Shown here in pieces: positions 1 to 5,883 of a DNA stretch of 9,959 nt. This stretch comes from Intrasporangium_A sp039812505 (lineage in GTDB: Bacteria > Actinomycetota > Actinomycetes > Actinomycetales > Dermatophilaceae). The translations under genes and the position numbers were made by a program. How positions within the stretch are numbered: the stretch's first letter is position 1; each line of letters opens with the position of its first letter. The stretch covers positions 1 to 9,959 of the forward strand of contig NZ_JBDIAQ010000131.1 in the NCBI RefSeq assembly GCF_039812505.1, in the 5' to 3' direction. The notes under the pieces were generated by a model, which made no database searches, was not told the DNA's origin, and worked only from the letters and a program-made list of their open reading frames with translations.

Positions 1-411
1 GTCAAGGGAGCTATCGAGACCTTCGACGACCTCGGGTACGCCCACCTCTTGCAGCGGATCGTGGACCAGCAGGCAGGAGAGACGATCTATGCCCCAACGT
101 TCGACCGCAGTCTCGAGGAGCCAATCGCGGGCAGCATCAAGATCTCCTTCGAGGTGCCTCTCGTCATCACAGAAGGGAACTATCTGCTCGTCGAGGACGG
201 CGCGTGGCCACGCGTATTTGGGTGCCTGACCGAGACATGGTTCCTGGACCCGCGGCGGTCCGTTCGGCTTGATCGGTTGCTGGCTCGACATGAGAAGTTC
301 GGCAGGTCGCCGGAAGCGGCTCGCGAGTGGGCTTTGGGATCGGACGAAAGAAACGCGCAACTCATCCGGTCGGTGGCACACCGTGCCGACCGGATGATTC
401 GGCTCCTATAG
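1..411 (+). CDS. Sugar/nucleoside kinase, P-loop PRK/URK type (3' part)
   Basis: The reading frame is open from base 1 to the TAG at 409-411, giving 136 residues that belong to the C-terminal two thirds of a nucleoside/nucleotide (or fructose-type) kinase of the uridine kinase/phosphoribulokinase fold. Visible family motifs are KGAIETFDDLGY at the left edge, EEPIAG (115-132), EGNYLL (172-189) preceded by a hydrophobic strand, the RLLARH lid region, and SDERNAQL (340-363). The Walker A loop and true start lie outside the window, so the protein is cut by the window edge, not shown to be broken. The role inferred from the family is ATP-dependent phosphorylation of a small sugar, nucleoside or pantothenate-like substrate in the cytoplasm; the substrate cannot be told from this part. 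Codon choice is less GC-biased (gga, cca, tat, agt, ttt, aga) than in the other genes. It converges on the SIS gene. An internal TTG at 49 is not a credible start because homology continues upstream of it. Confidence 0.85.
   Translation, partial: VKGAIETFDDLGYAHLLQRIVDQQAGETIYAPTFDRSLEEPIAGSIKISFEVPLVITEGNYLLVEDGAWPRVFGCLTETWFLDPRRSVRLDRLLARHEKFGRSPEAAREWALGSDERNAQLIRSVAHRADRMIRLL
362..397 (+). terminator. Perfect 12-bp stem-loop at the kinase 3' end (possible terminator)
   Basis: TCATCCGGTCGG (362-373) is exactly complementary to CCGACCGGATGA (386-397), with a 12-base loop. The hairpin lies inside the last codons of the kinase and ends 11 bases before its stop codon. No T-run follows (TTCGGCTCCTATAG), so it would have to work as a U-tract-free actinobacterial terminator or as a 3' mRNA stabiliser. 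The repeat is seen directly; the function is inferred. Confidence 0.4.
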
Positions 412-534
412 CCTTGGCGCAGACATCCGCTGGCGCGCGCTGGAGATGCTGTCGACGCCTGTGGACCGGGTGCGGCATCAGGCGATTCGGTCACGGCACG
501 CGCTGGTGCACCCTCGGCGCGACCCGGCTGTGGC

Positions 535-1434
535 TCAGCTGAGCACGATGCTGCGCGTGAGGTTGCGCGGGGCGTCCGGGTCGATCCCAGCGCGCTCGGC
601 CTTGACGAGGCAGAGGCGGTGCACCCGGACCAGCTCGGCCAGGGCGTCGACGTCGCGGTGCTCGAAGTGCGCCCCGGTCGCCGCCACCTGCTCGCGCAGG
701 CCGGCCGGGACGGCGCCGAAGGCCCACACCGCCCGCCCCGGCGCGGCGATGCTGATCGGCCCGTGGCGGTACTCCATGGCGGGGTAGGACTCCGACCAGA
801 ACTGGGCGGACTCGCGCAGCTTGAGGGCTGCCTCGGTGGCCAGCCCGTTGGTCCAGTCGGACCCCAGGAAGGTCACCTGCTCGGCGTCGGCGACCGCCCC
901 CAGTGCGGTCTCGGCGTCCTGGGCCAGCACCTCGCGGGCCTGCTCGATCGCCGGGGTGAGGTCGTCGCCGAGCGAGGCGCGCAGCAACGCCAGCGTGGTC
1001 GTCGCGAAGCGCGTCTGCACGACCGACTGCTCGTCGACGTCATCCATCAGCACGAGTCCCTCGGCCGCTTCGGCGATCGGCGTGCCGGCGGTCGCGACGA
1101 AGGCGACGTGCGCAGTGCCCGCGGCCCGCAGCCCGTCGAGGACCTCGATGACCTCGGTCGTGGTGCCGGACCGGCTGATCAGCACGACCCGGTCGTACCC
1201 ACGGGCCAACCGGTGCTCGGAGGCGGCGAAGGCGTCGGTCTCACCCTGGCCGAGCGACTCGCGACGGGCCGCGTACGACTGGCCCATGAACCACGACGTG
1301 CCGCAGCCGATCGTGGCCACCCGCTCCCCGCGCCGGGGCAGCACGCCGGCCAGGTCGGGCACGCGCTGCGCGGCGCGCGCCCAGTCGTCGGGCTGGGTCG
1401 AGATCTCGTGAGCAAGGTGGCGGGCGGTCGGCAT
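535..1434 (-). CDS. SIS-domain sugar-phosphate isomerase/deaminase (AgaS/GlmS-isomerase type)
   Basis: This 299-residue cytoplasmic enzyme has two SIS (sugar isomerase) domains. The first carries GCGTS (residues 43-47) and SRSGTTTE (87-94), the phosphosugar-binding loops. The second carries FLGSDWTNGLA, then E201-x3-K205-x2-E208 and E221-Y-R-H224-G-P, matching the catalytic Glu/Lys/Glu/His pattern of the GlmS isomerase half and of AgaS. No glutaminase domain is present, so it cannot be a GlmS synthase. The likely reaction is aldose-ketose isomerisation with or without deamination of an amino-sugar 6-phosphate; the exact substrate is not readable. The ATG at 1434 is supported by GAGGA seven bases upstream (complement of 1442-1446) and by the normal family length. 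The stop is TGA (complement of 535-537). The gene is divergent from a DeoR regulator and close to a sugar ABC importer, which fits a catabolic role. Alternatives are an AgaS-like deaminase/isomerase or a fructosamine deglycase (FrlB-like). Confidence 0.88.
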   Translation of the reverse strand: MPTARHLAHEISTQPDDWARAAQRVPDLAGVLPRRGERVATIGCGTSWFMGQSYAARRESLGQGETDAFAASEHRLARGYDRVVLISRSGTTTEVIEVLDGLRAAGTAHVAFVATAGTPIAEAAEGLVLMDDVDEQSVVQTRFATTTLALLRASLGDDLTPAIEQAREVLAQDAETALGAVADAEQVTFLGSDWTNGLATEAALKLRESAQFWSESYPAMEYRHGPISIAAPGRAVWAFGAVPAGLREQVAATGAHFEHRDVDALAELVRVHRLCLVKAERAGIDPDAPRNLTRSIVLS

Positions 1435-1472
1435 GGGCGGGTCCTCACGACGTAGCAGGTGATGAGACGTGG

Positions 1473-1494
1473 CAGTACCGACGCTACGGCACTG
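1473..1494. promoter_or_regulatory. Imperfect inverted repeat in the divergent region (possible operator)
   Basis: CAGTACCG (1473-1480) and CGGCACTG (1487-1494) pair at seven of eight positions around a six-base spacer, and ACGT flanks lie on both sides. It sits 39-60 bp upstream of the SIS gene start, where a repressor site or a 5' leader hairpin of that transcript would lie. Its sequence is unrelated to the repeat at 1514-1553. Function is inferred from position only. Confidence 0.3.
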
Positions 1495-1513
1495 ACGTTG
1501 TGGTGAACGATGA

Positions 1514-1553
1514 CTGTCTCTGATCGCTTCCTACTGTAAATGAGCAGAGACAG
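1514..1553. promoter_or_regulatory. Inverted repeat CTGTCTCTG-N22-CAGAGACAG, candidate DeoR operator
   Basis: The arms at 1514-1522 and 1545-1553 are perfect 9-bp complements, 31 bp (about three helical turns) apart. Counting inward, 13 of 16 positions agree between the two half-sites (CTGTCTCTGATCGCTT against CTGTCTCTGCTCATTT). The element lies between the divergent SIS and DeoR genes. That is where an autoregulating DeoR-family repressor, usually a tetramer that binds spaced half-sites, would act on both promoters. The repeat is seen; binding is inferred. Confidence 0.45.
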
Positions 1554-1578
1554 GCATGTCCACCGTCCATCCGCGCGA

Positions 1579-1584
1579 TAGAGT
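1579..1584 (+). promoter_or_regulatory. Candidate -10 box (TAGAGT) for a leaderless deoR-type transcript
   Basis: TAGAGT fits the actinobacterial TAnnnT -10 pattern and stands seven bases before the GTG at 1592, the spacing expected if transcription starts on the first base of the start codon. No clear -35 element is visible. An alternative -10 (TACTGT, 1532-1537, with TGACTG at 1511-1516) lies inside the inverted repeat and would give a short leader. Confidence 0.35.
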
Positions 1585-1591
1585 CGCTCTC

Positions 1592-2395
1592 GTGACCGAG
1601 GACACCCACGACGGTGGGCGCAACCGCGCCGAACGCCTGTCCGCGATGCTCGACCGGCTGGCGACCTCGGGACGGCTCGGCGTCACCGAGGCAGCCGGCC
1701 TGCTCGCGGTGAGCGAGGCGACCATCCGGCGCGACTTCGCCGAGCTGGCCAGGCGCCAGCTCGTCACCCGCCACCATGGCGGCATCGTCGCCACGTCGGT
1801 CGCCTACGAGCTGCCCTACCGCTACCGGAGCAGCCAGGCCGACGCCGGCCGGCGCCGGATCGCGGCCGCGGCCGCCGCGTTGATCAGACCGGGCCAGGTC
1901 GTGGGGCTCAACGGCGGGACGACGACGACCGCAACGGCCCGGGCGATCACCGCCCGCGAGGACCTTGCCGCCGGAGGGGCCGTCACGATCGTGACCAACG
2001 CGCTCAACATCGCGGCCGAGGCGGTGCTGCGCCCGCACGTCCAGTGCGTCTCCCTCGGTGGAGTGGCTCGGCCGGAGTCCTACGAGCTGACCGGACCGCT
2101 GGCCCAGCTCGTGCTCGAACAGCTCTGGCTCGACACCGCGATCGTCGGCACGAACGGGCTGACCGCGGCCGAGGGGGCCACCTGCCGACTCGAGGACGAG
2201 GCGGCCATCATCCGCCTCATGATCGCCCGGTCCCGCACGGTCATCTGCGTGGCGACCGGTGACAAGCTCGGGCAGCGCACCTTCGCCTCGATCTGCCCGG
2301 CCGACCGGATCGACCACCTGGTCACCACCTCCGACGCGCCGGCCGAGGAGCTGGCCGCCCTCCGCAAGGCTGGGGTCACGATCCACGCGGTCTGA
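1592..2395 (+). CDS. DeoR-family transcriptional repressor of the sugar module
   Basis: This 267-residue DNA-binding regulator ends at TGA 2393-2395. The N-terminal winged helix-turn-helix includes VTEAAGLLAVSEATIRRDF (31-49, with the family signature S-x2-TIRRD) and a wing at RHHGG (60-64). The C-terminal DeoR sensor domain, related to the ribose-5-phosphate isomerase fold and normally binding a phosphorylated sugar, shows GLNGGTTTT (105-113), VTNALNIAAE, SLGG, GTNGLTAAEG and ATGDKLG. GTG 1592 is preferred because the HTH then starts at the usual distance and a -10 box sits just upstream. An ATG at 1556 in the same frame would add 12 residues that do not look like the family and would start at the edge of the inverted repeat; its only Shine-Dalgarno-like sequence is a weak AGACAGG. 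Divergent from the SIS gene and upstream of the importer, it probably represses both, with a sugar phosphate as inducer. RDF replaces the more usual RDL. Confidence 0.9.
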   Translation: MTEDTHDGGRNRAERLSAMLDRLATSGRLGVTEAAGLLAVSEATIRRDFAELARRQLVTRHHGGIVATSVAYELPYRYRSSQADAGRRRIAAAAAALIRPGQVVGLNGGTTTTATARAITAREDLAAGGAVTIVTNALNIAAEAVLRPHVQCVSLGGVARPESYELTGPLAQLVLEQLWLDTAIVGTNGLTAAEGATCRLEDEAAIIRLMIARSRTVICVATGDKLGQRTFASICPADRIDHLVTTSDAPAEELAALRKAGVTIHAV

Positions 2396-2457
2396 GCCCG
2401 CACCATCCGGACGCGCCATCCGCGCGCGCACTCCGGCTCCGTCCCTGTCCGAGACCT

Positions 2458-2479
2458 TGCCGGCTGGTCCGAACCGGCA
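2458..2479 (+). terminator. Weak stem-loop after the DeoR gene
   Basis: TGCCGG (2458-2463) pairs with CCGGCA (2474-2479) around a 10-base loop, about 60 bases after the repressor stop codon. There is no T-run. It may end the repressor transcript, but it is short, and readthrough into the importer is equally possible. Confidence 0.2.
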
Positions 2480-2539
2480 CATTCCGGTCTGTGTTGCGTG
2501 ATTGTGATCAGATCGGTGATGTCTCGTGCAGGAACGCTC

Positions 2540-2568
2540 TTGCATCGACACAGTCCGCGTTCTAGGTT
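2540..2568 (+). promoter_or_regulatory. Candidate promoter of the ABC importer operon
   Basis: TTGCAT (2540-2545) and TAGGTT (2563-2568, fitting TAnnnT) are 17 bp apart, the optimal spacing for the main sigma factor. The predicted start near 2575 leaves a leader of about 50 bases before the ATG at 2627. Upstream, GTGAT occurs at 2498, 2504 and 2516 and the palindrome TGATCA at 2505-2510. These could be regulator contacts, but they do not repeat the 1514-1553 element apart from a single TGTCTC at 2520-2525. Confidence 0.45.
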
Positions 2569-2626
2569 GGACGGCGGCATACGGCTGGGTGTCCCGTGCC
2601 GTCCTGAGCAAGCACGAAGGAGAGAG

Positions 2627-3895
2627 ATGAAGTCAACGACGAGGTACGCAGCGCTGGCCGGCGTGGCCGCGGCGGCGCTCGCCCTGGGCGCCTGCGGTGG
2701 CGGCACCGGGGCCGGCAACGCAGCCGACAACGGCAGCACCGGGGGGGCCCAGGCCACCACGATCAAGCTCGTCGCGGCGGAGTACTCGAAGGACCACACG
2801 AAGGCCTTCTGGGACGCGTTCGCCAAGGCGTACAAGGCGAAGACGGGCTACACGCTCGACGTCCAGATCGTCAGCTGGGACAACATCGACCAGCAGAGCT
2901 CGACGATGATCCAGAACAACCAGCCGCCCGACATCCTGAACCTGAACGCCTATGCCAGCTACGCCAAGGACGGGCTGCTCTACGACTCGGACCAGGTGCT
3001 GCCCGCCGCGGTCAAGAGCGACATCCTCGACACGTTCGTCAAGTACGGCACCTACGACGGCAAGTTCTACGGCTTCCCCGACCTGTCGAGCGCCCGCGCC
3101 CTGTTCTACAACAAGGCCCTCTTCAAGCAGGCCGGCCTCAACGCACCGCCCAAGACCTGGGACGAGCTCGAGGCCGACGCCAAGAAGCTCACCGGGCTCG
3201 GCAACGGCACCGTCGGCTACGCCCTGCCGCTCGGCCCCGAGGAGGCCCAGGGCGAGTTCTCCATGTGGCTGTTCAACAACGGCGGCACCTGGAAGGACCA
3301 GGGCAAGTGGACGATCAACTCCGCACAGAACGTCGCCACGCTGACCTTCCTGAAGAAGCTGACCGACGAGAAGGTGACCCAGCACAACCCGGCCCGCACC
3401 AACCGCGCCGACGCCTTCGACCTGTTCAAGTCGGGCAAGGCCGGCATGGTCATCGGCTTCAGCCCGCTCGCCGCGGACCTCGACAAGGACAAGAAGGTCG
3501 ACTACGGCGTCGCGCCGTTCCCGAGCAACGACGGCTCCGCCAGCAAGACGTTCGGCGTCACCGACTACCTGATGGCGTTCAAGAAGCCCGGCGACACCAA
3601 CCTCAAGGCGGTCAAGGCCTTCTACGAGCTGTACTACCAGCCCGACCAGGTGAACACGTTCATCAAGGCCGAGGGCTTCCTGCCCGTCACGAAGTCGGGC
3701 ATCCAGGCGTTCCAGAGCGACGCGAAGCTCAAGGTCTACCTCGACACCCTGCCCAACGCCCAGCTGACCCCGACCGACGACCCCACCTGGGACAAGATCA
3801 AGCTCGCCGTCCAGCAGAACCTCGGCTCGGCGATGACGGGTGACCCGAAGGCCGTCCTCGACAAGCTGCAGCAGACCGCGGAGAACGGCGGCTGA
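2627..3895 (+). CDS. ABC transporter sugar-binding lipoprotein (family 1)
   Basis: This 422-residue extracellular solute-binding protein is anchored to the membrane by a lipid. It begins with a short basic stretch, a hydrophobic Ala-rich segment and the lipobox L20-G-A-C23, so Cys23 should be lipidated after signal peptidase II cleavage. A Gly/Ala/Asn/Ser linker follows to about residue 45. The mature part shows the family-1 (MalE/UgpB-like) pattern: PPDILNLNAYA near 100-110, YGFPDLSSARALFYNKALF around 148-166, PPKTWDELEADAKKL, and FKSGKAGM in the second lobe. The start is ATG 2627 because AAGGAG (2617-2622) lies just ahead and the signal peptide starts properly there; the frame is open further upstream, but those codons cross the predicted promoter and do not look like protein. 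It captures a sugar (mono- or oligosaccharide; type not readable) and delivers it to the two permeases that follow. Codon use is strongly GC-ending and lysine is always aag, as in a well-expressed gene. Confidence 0.93.
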   Translation: MKSTTRYAALAGVAAAALALGACGGGTGAGNAADNGSTGGAQATTIKLVAAEYSKDHTKAFWDAFAKAYKAKTGYTLDVQIVSWDNIDQQSSTMIQNNQPPDILNLNAYASYAKDGLLYDSDQVLPAAVKSDILDTFVKYGTYDGKFYGFPDLSSARALFYNKALFKQAGLNAPPKTWDELEADAKKLTGLGNGTVGYALPLGPEEAQGEFSMWLFNNGGTWKDQGKWTINSAQNVATLTFLKKLTDEKVTQHNPARTNRADAFDLFKSGKAGMVIGFSPLAADLDKDKKVDYGVAPFPSNDGSASKTFGVTDYLMAFKKPGDTNLKAVKAFYELYYQPDQVNTFIKAEGFLPVTKSGIQAFQSDAKLKVYLDTLPNAQLTPTDDPTWDKIKLAVQQNLGSAMTGDPKAVLDKLQQTAENGG

Positions 3896-3900
3896 CGCCG

Positions 3901-4857
3901 ATGGCGCAAGGCACCATCGACACCGGGACCGCGGTCCGCCCCGCGGTCCCGGCGCGTCGCCGGGCACAGGTCGGCCGGGTCCATCCCCTCGTCGCCCTGC
4001 TCTGGCTCGCGCCCGCGCTCGTCCTGATCCTCGGCGTCGTCCTCTTCCCCGCGGTCAAGCTCTTCCAGGCCTCCCGCGGTCAGTTCTCGATCACCGGGCT
4101 GCGCACCGGCGACGCCGGTTGGGGCAACTACGCGAAGGTCCTCGAGCATCCCGACCTGCCGACGGTGCTGACGAACACCGTGATCTGGGTCGTGGCCGTG
4201 GTCGCCTTCACGATCCTGCTCAGCCTCGGGATCGCGCAGTTCCTGGCCAAGGACTTCCCCGGGCGGCGCCTGGTCCGCTGGGCCGTGATCGTCCCGTGGG
4301 CGGCCAGCCTGATCGTCACCAGCCAGCTGTTCGTGCTGCTCTACGACTACAACTACGGGATCATCAACCACGTCCTGCAGCAGCTGCACCTGATCAGCGC
4401 ACCGGTCGACTTCCTCGGCAACGACTCGTGGACGATGTTCTCGATGGTCGTCGTCGGCATCTTCGTCTCCCTGCCGTTCACGGTCTTCGTCTTCATCGCC
4501 GGGCTCAACGCGATCCCGACCGACGTCATGGAGGCCTCGCGGGTCGACGGCGCGGGCCCGTGGCAGCGCTACCGGTTCATCACCCTGCCGCTGCTGCGCC
4601 CCGCACTGATGGTGGCCACGGTCCTGAACGTCATCTACGTCTTCAACAGCTTCCCGATCATCTACACCCTCAACGACCGCAACCCCGGCTTCACCCACGA
4701 CACGACGATCACGTTCATGTACAAGCTGGCCTTCAAGAGCCAGGAGAAGGACGTGGGCATGTCCGCGGCGGCCGGGATCTTCAACGTCCTGCTCATCCTG
4801 GTGGTCGTCGCGATCTACCTGAAGATCATCAACGCCCGAGCGGAGGCCACCAAATGA
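3901..4857 (+). CDS. Sugar ABC transporter permease, MalF/UgpA type
   Basis: This 318-residue inner-membrane permease has about six membrane helices: roughly 30-55, 90-115, 126-148, 179-202, 235-257 and 288-310. The cytoplasmic EAA loop that docks the ATPase reads M-E211-A-S-R-V-D-G217 through L229-P230, matching the EAA---G---------I-LP consensus of binding-protein-dependent importers. The N-terminal 28 residues are polar and Arg-rich, as expected for the cytoplasmic tail of MalF-like subunits in Gram-positives. The ATG at 3901 follows the binding-protein stop codon by five bases; the nearest GGAG (3880-3883) is too far away for a normal ribosome-binding site, so translation is probably coupled to the upstream gene. 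It forms a heterodimer with the next permease. The substrate is inferred only as a carbohydrate. Confidence 0.94.
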   Translation: MAQGTIDTGTAVRPAVPARRRAQVGRVHPLVALLWLAPALVLILGVVLFPAVKLFQASRGQFSITGLRTGDAGWGNYAKVLEHPDLPTVLTNTVIWVVAVVAFTILLSLGIAQFLAKDFPGRRLVRWAVIVPWAASLIVTSQLFVLLYDYNYGIINHVLQQLHLISAPVDFLGNDSWTMFSMVVVGIFVSLPFTVFVFIAGLNAIPTDVMEASRVDGAGPWQRYRFITLPLLRPALMVATVLNVIYVFNSFPIIYTLNDRNPGFTHDTTITFMYKLAFKSQEKDVGMSAAAGIFNVLLILVVVAIYLKIINARAEATK

Positions 4858-5759
4858 CCGCGACCACCGCGGAGACCTCCACCACCCGACCGGGTGGGCC
4901 CGGCGCTCCCGCCGGCCCAGCGGCATACCACGGCAAACCCGGTGGCGCCCGCCGCGTCTGGCTCGCGGTCGCCGGCGCCGCGCTCGCGCTGGTCTTCCTC
5001 GCGCCCTACATCGTCATGGTGCTCGACTCGCTGCGCACCAGCAGCGACGTCAAGACGACGCCGCCCTCGCTGCTCCCGCGGGTCTGGCAGTGGAGCACCT
5101 ACGCCCAGGTGCTCGGGGACGAGCGGTTCCTGAACTGGCTCAAGACCTCGCTGATCATCTCGCTCGGCTCGACCGCGCTGGTCGTGGTCGTCGCCATCCC
5201 GGCCGCGTACATGACCTCCCGGCACCGCTTCCCCGGCCGGGGCGCGTTCCTGTTCCTCGTGCTGGTCACGCAGATGTTCGCGCCCACCTCGCTGGTGGTC
5301 GGGCTCTACCGGCAGTTCTTCGAGCTGAACATGGTCAACACGTACGCAGCGCTGATCCTGACGAACGCGGCCTTCAACCTCGCCTTCGCGATCTGGATCC
5401 TGCACGGCTTCTTCTCCTCGATCCCGGTGGAGGTCGAGGAGGCCGCCGCGCTGGACGGAGCCTCGCGGCTGCAGACGCTGCGCCGCGTGATGCTGCCGCT
5501 GACCCTGCCCGGGCTGGTCACCGCCACGATCTTCACGTTCATCGCCGCGTGGAACGAGTACGTCGTCGCCCTGACCCTGATGATCGACGACGACAAGAAG
5601 CCGCTGACCGTCGGCTTCCGCTCCTACGTCACCGGCTACGAGCAGCACTGGGACCAGCTGTTCGCCGCCTCGGTCATCGCCGTGGTGCCGGTGGTCATCC
5701 TCTTCGCGGTGATCGAGAAGCACCTGGTCGGCGGCCTGACCGCCGGGAGCGTCAAGTAG
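4854..5759 (+). CDS. Sugar ABC transporter permease, MalG/UgpE type
   Basis: This 301-residue inner-membrane protein is the second permease subunit. The first 33 residues are a Thr/Pro/Gly-rich cytoplasmic tail. Membrane segments follow at about 36-60, 98-121, 130-152, 162-186, 217-240 and 270-290. The EAA loop is E196-A-A-A-L-D-G202 to L214-P215, close to the consensus, and W233-N-E-Y (after TFIAA) is the usual MalG-family sequence. The ATG at 4854 overlaps the TGA of the first permease by four bases (ATGA), and GGAGG at 4842-4846 sits seven bases upstream, which fixes the start. Both permeases would share one type of ATPase, but no ATP-binding subunit follows: the next gene is unrelated. 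A distant MsiK/UgpC-type ATPase serving several importers, well known in actinobacteria, is the likely partner. The stop codon TAG at 5757-5759 is followed by a structured spacer. Confidence 0.94.
   Translation: MTATTAETSTTRPGGPGAPAGPAAYHGKPGGARRVWLAVAGAALALVFLAPYIVMVLDSLRTSSDVKTTPPSLLPRVWQWSTYAQVLGDERFLNWLKTSLIISLGSTALVVVVAIPAAYMTSRHRFPGRGAFLFLVLVTQMFAPTSLVVGLYRQFFELNMVNTYAALILTNAAFNLAFAIWILHGFFSSIPVEVEEAAALDGASRLQTLRRVMLPLTLPGLVTATIFTFIAAWNEYVVALTLMIDDDKKPLTVGFRSYVTGYEQHWDQLFAASVIAVVPVVILFAVIEKHLVGGLTAGSVK
4920..4929 (+). repeat. Copy of a dispersed 10-mer, GCGGCATACC
   Basis: The ten bases GCGGCATACC occur here and at 5828-5837 and 7494-7503 on the plus strand, and as the complement GGTATGCCGC at 5762-5771 and 9542-9551. 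A nine-base match (GCGGCATAC followed by G) lies at 2574-2582. Copies inside genes fall in different reading frames, so a shared amino-acid motif does not explain them. Function is unknown. Confidence 0.6.
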
Positions 5760-5761
5760 GG

Positions 5762-5837
5762 GGTATGCCGCCCACCTTCCCACGGGGCGTGCGCGCGCTC
5801 GCGTGCCGTCCCCCCGGGAGGAGGCGAGCGGCATACC
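5762..5837 (+). terminator. Long inverted repeat in the spacer after the importer operon (probable terminator)
   Basis: GGTATGCCGC (5762-5771) and GCGGCATACC (5828-5837) are perfect 10-bp complements enclosing 56 bases. The interior can itself pair in part, for example CGGGG (5783-5787) with CCCCG (5812-5816) and CCTTCCC (5775-5781) with the GGGAGG near 5816-5821, and it holds a GC-alternating core. The element begins two bases after the stop codon of the last permease gene and ends 46 bases before the helicase start, so it plausibly ends the importer transcript or insulates the two units. No T-run follows. Both arms are copies of the dispersed 10-mer. Confidence 0.45.
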
Positions 5838-5871
5838 GGACCGCCTCCGCGCCGCGCGGCGGTCCCCTTGT

Positions 5872-5877
5872 TAGCCT
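5872..5877 (+). promoter_or_regulatory. Candidate -10 box (TAGCCT) for a leaderless helicase-nuclease transcript
   Basis: TAGCCT fits TAnnnT and its last base is seven bases before the A of the ATG at 5884, so transcription would start on the start codon. The bases between (GCAGCA) contain no Shine-Dalgarno sequence, which agrees with leaderless translation. No recognisable -35 is present in the GC-rich DNA about 17 bp upstream, which is common for such promoters. Confidence 0.45.
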
Positions 5878-5883
5878 GCAGCA

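Noticed and set aside
398..534. Possible protein remnant in the spacer (frame reading DIRWRALEML, later IRSRHALVHP)
   Set aside because: The codons look somewhat protein-like, but the stretch is about 45 residues, has no start or family match I can name, and runs into the SIS gene antisense.
412..534. Search for a tRNA or small RNA in the kinase-SIS spacer
   Set aside because: No cloverleaf, conserved arm or promoter-terminator pair could be recognised.
619..1455. Plus-strand open frames over the SIS gene
   Set aside because: The SIS motifs, start and ribosome-binding site are on the minus strand; the plus-strand translations are Gly/Arg-rich shadows.
2498..2520. Three GTGAT copies upstream of the importer promoter
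   Set aside because: Five-base repeats are too short to call an operator; mentioned with the promoter only.
2498..2626. Upstream extension of the sugar-binding protein to 2498
   Set aside because: The extension crosses the predicted promoter and would put 43 polar residues before a typical lipoprotein signal peptide; ATG 2627 has a strong ribosome-binding site.
2633..3967. Long minus-strand open frame opposite the sugar-binding protein
   Set aside because: It is antisense to a well-supported lipoprotein gene, its composition is biased, and no motif or ribosome-binding site was recognised.
3840..4853. Upstream extension of the second permease frame to 3840
   Set aside because: The extension overlaps the whole first permease gene in another frame and is Arg/Pro-rich; the ATG at 4854 with GGAGG is clearly the start.
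3736..4926. Long minus-strand open frame opposite the first permease gene
   Set aside because: It reads as Asp/Arg/Glu/His-rich low-complexity sequence created by the complement of membrane-helix codons.
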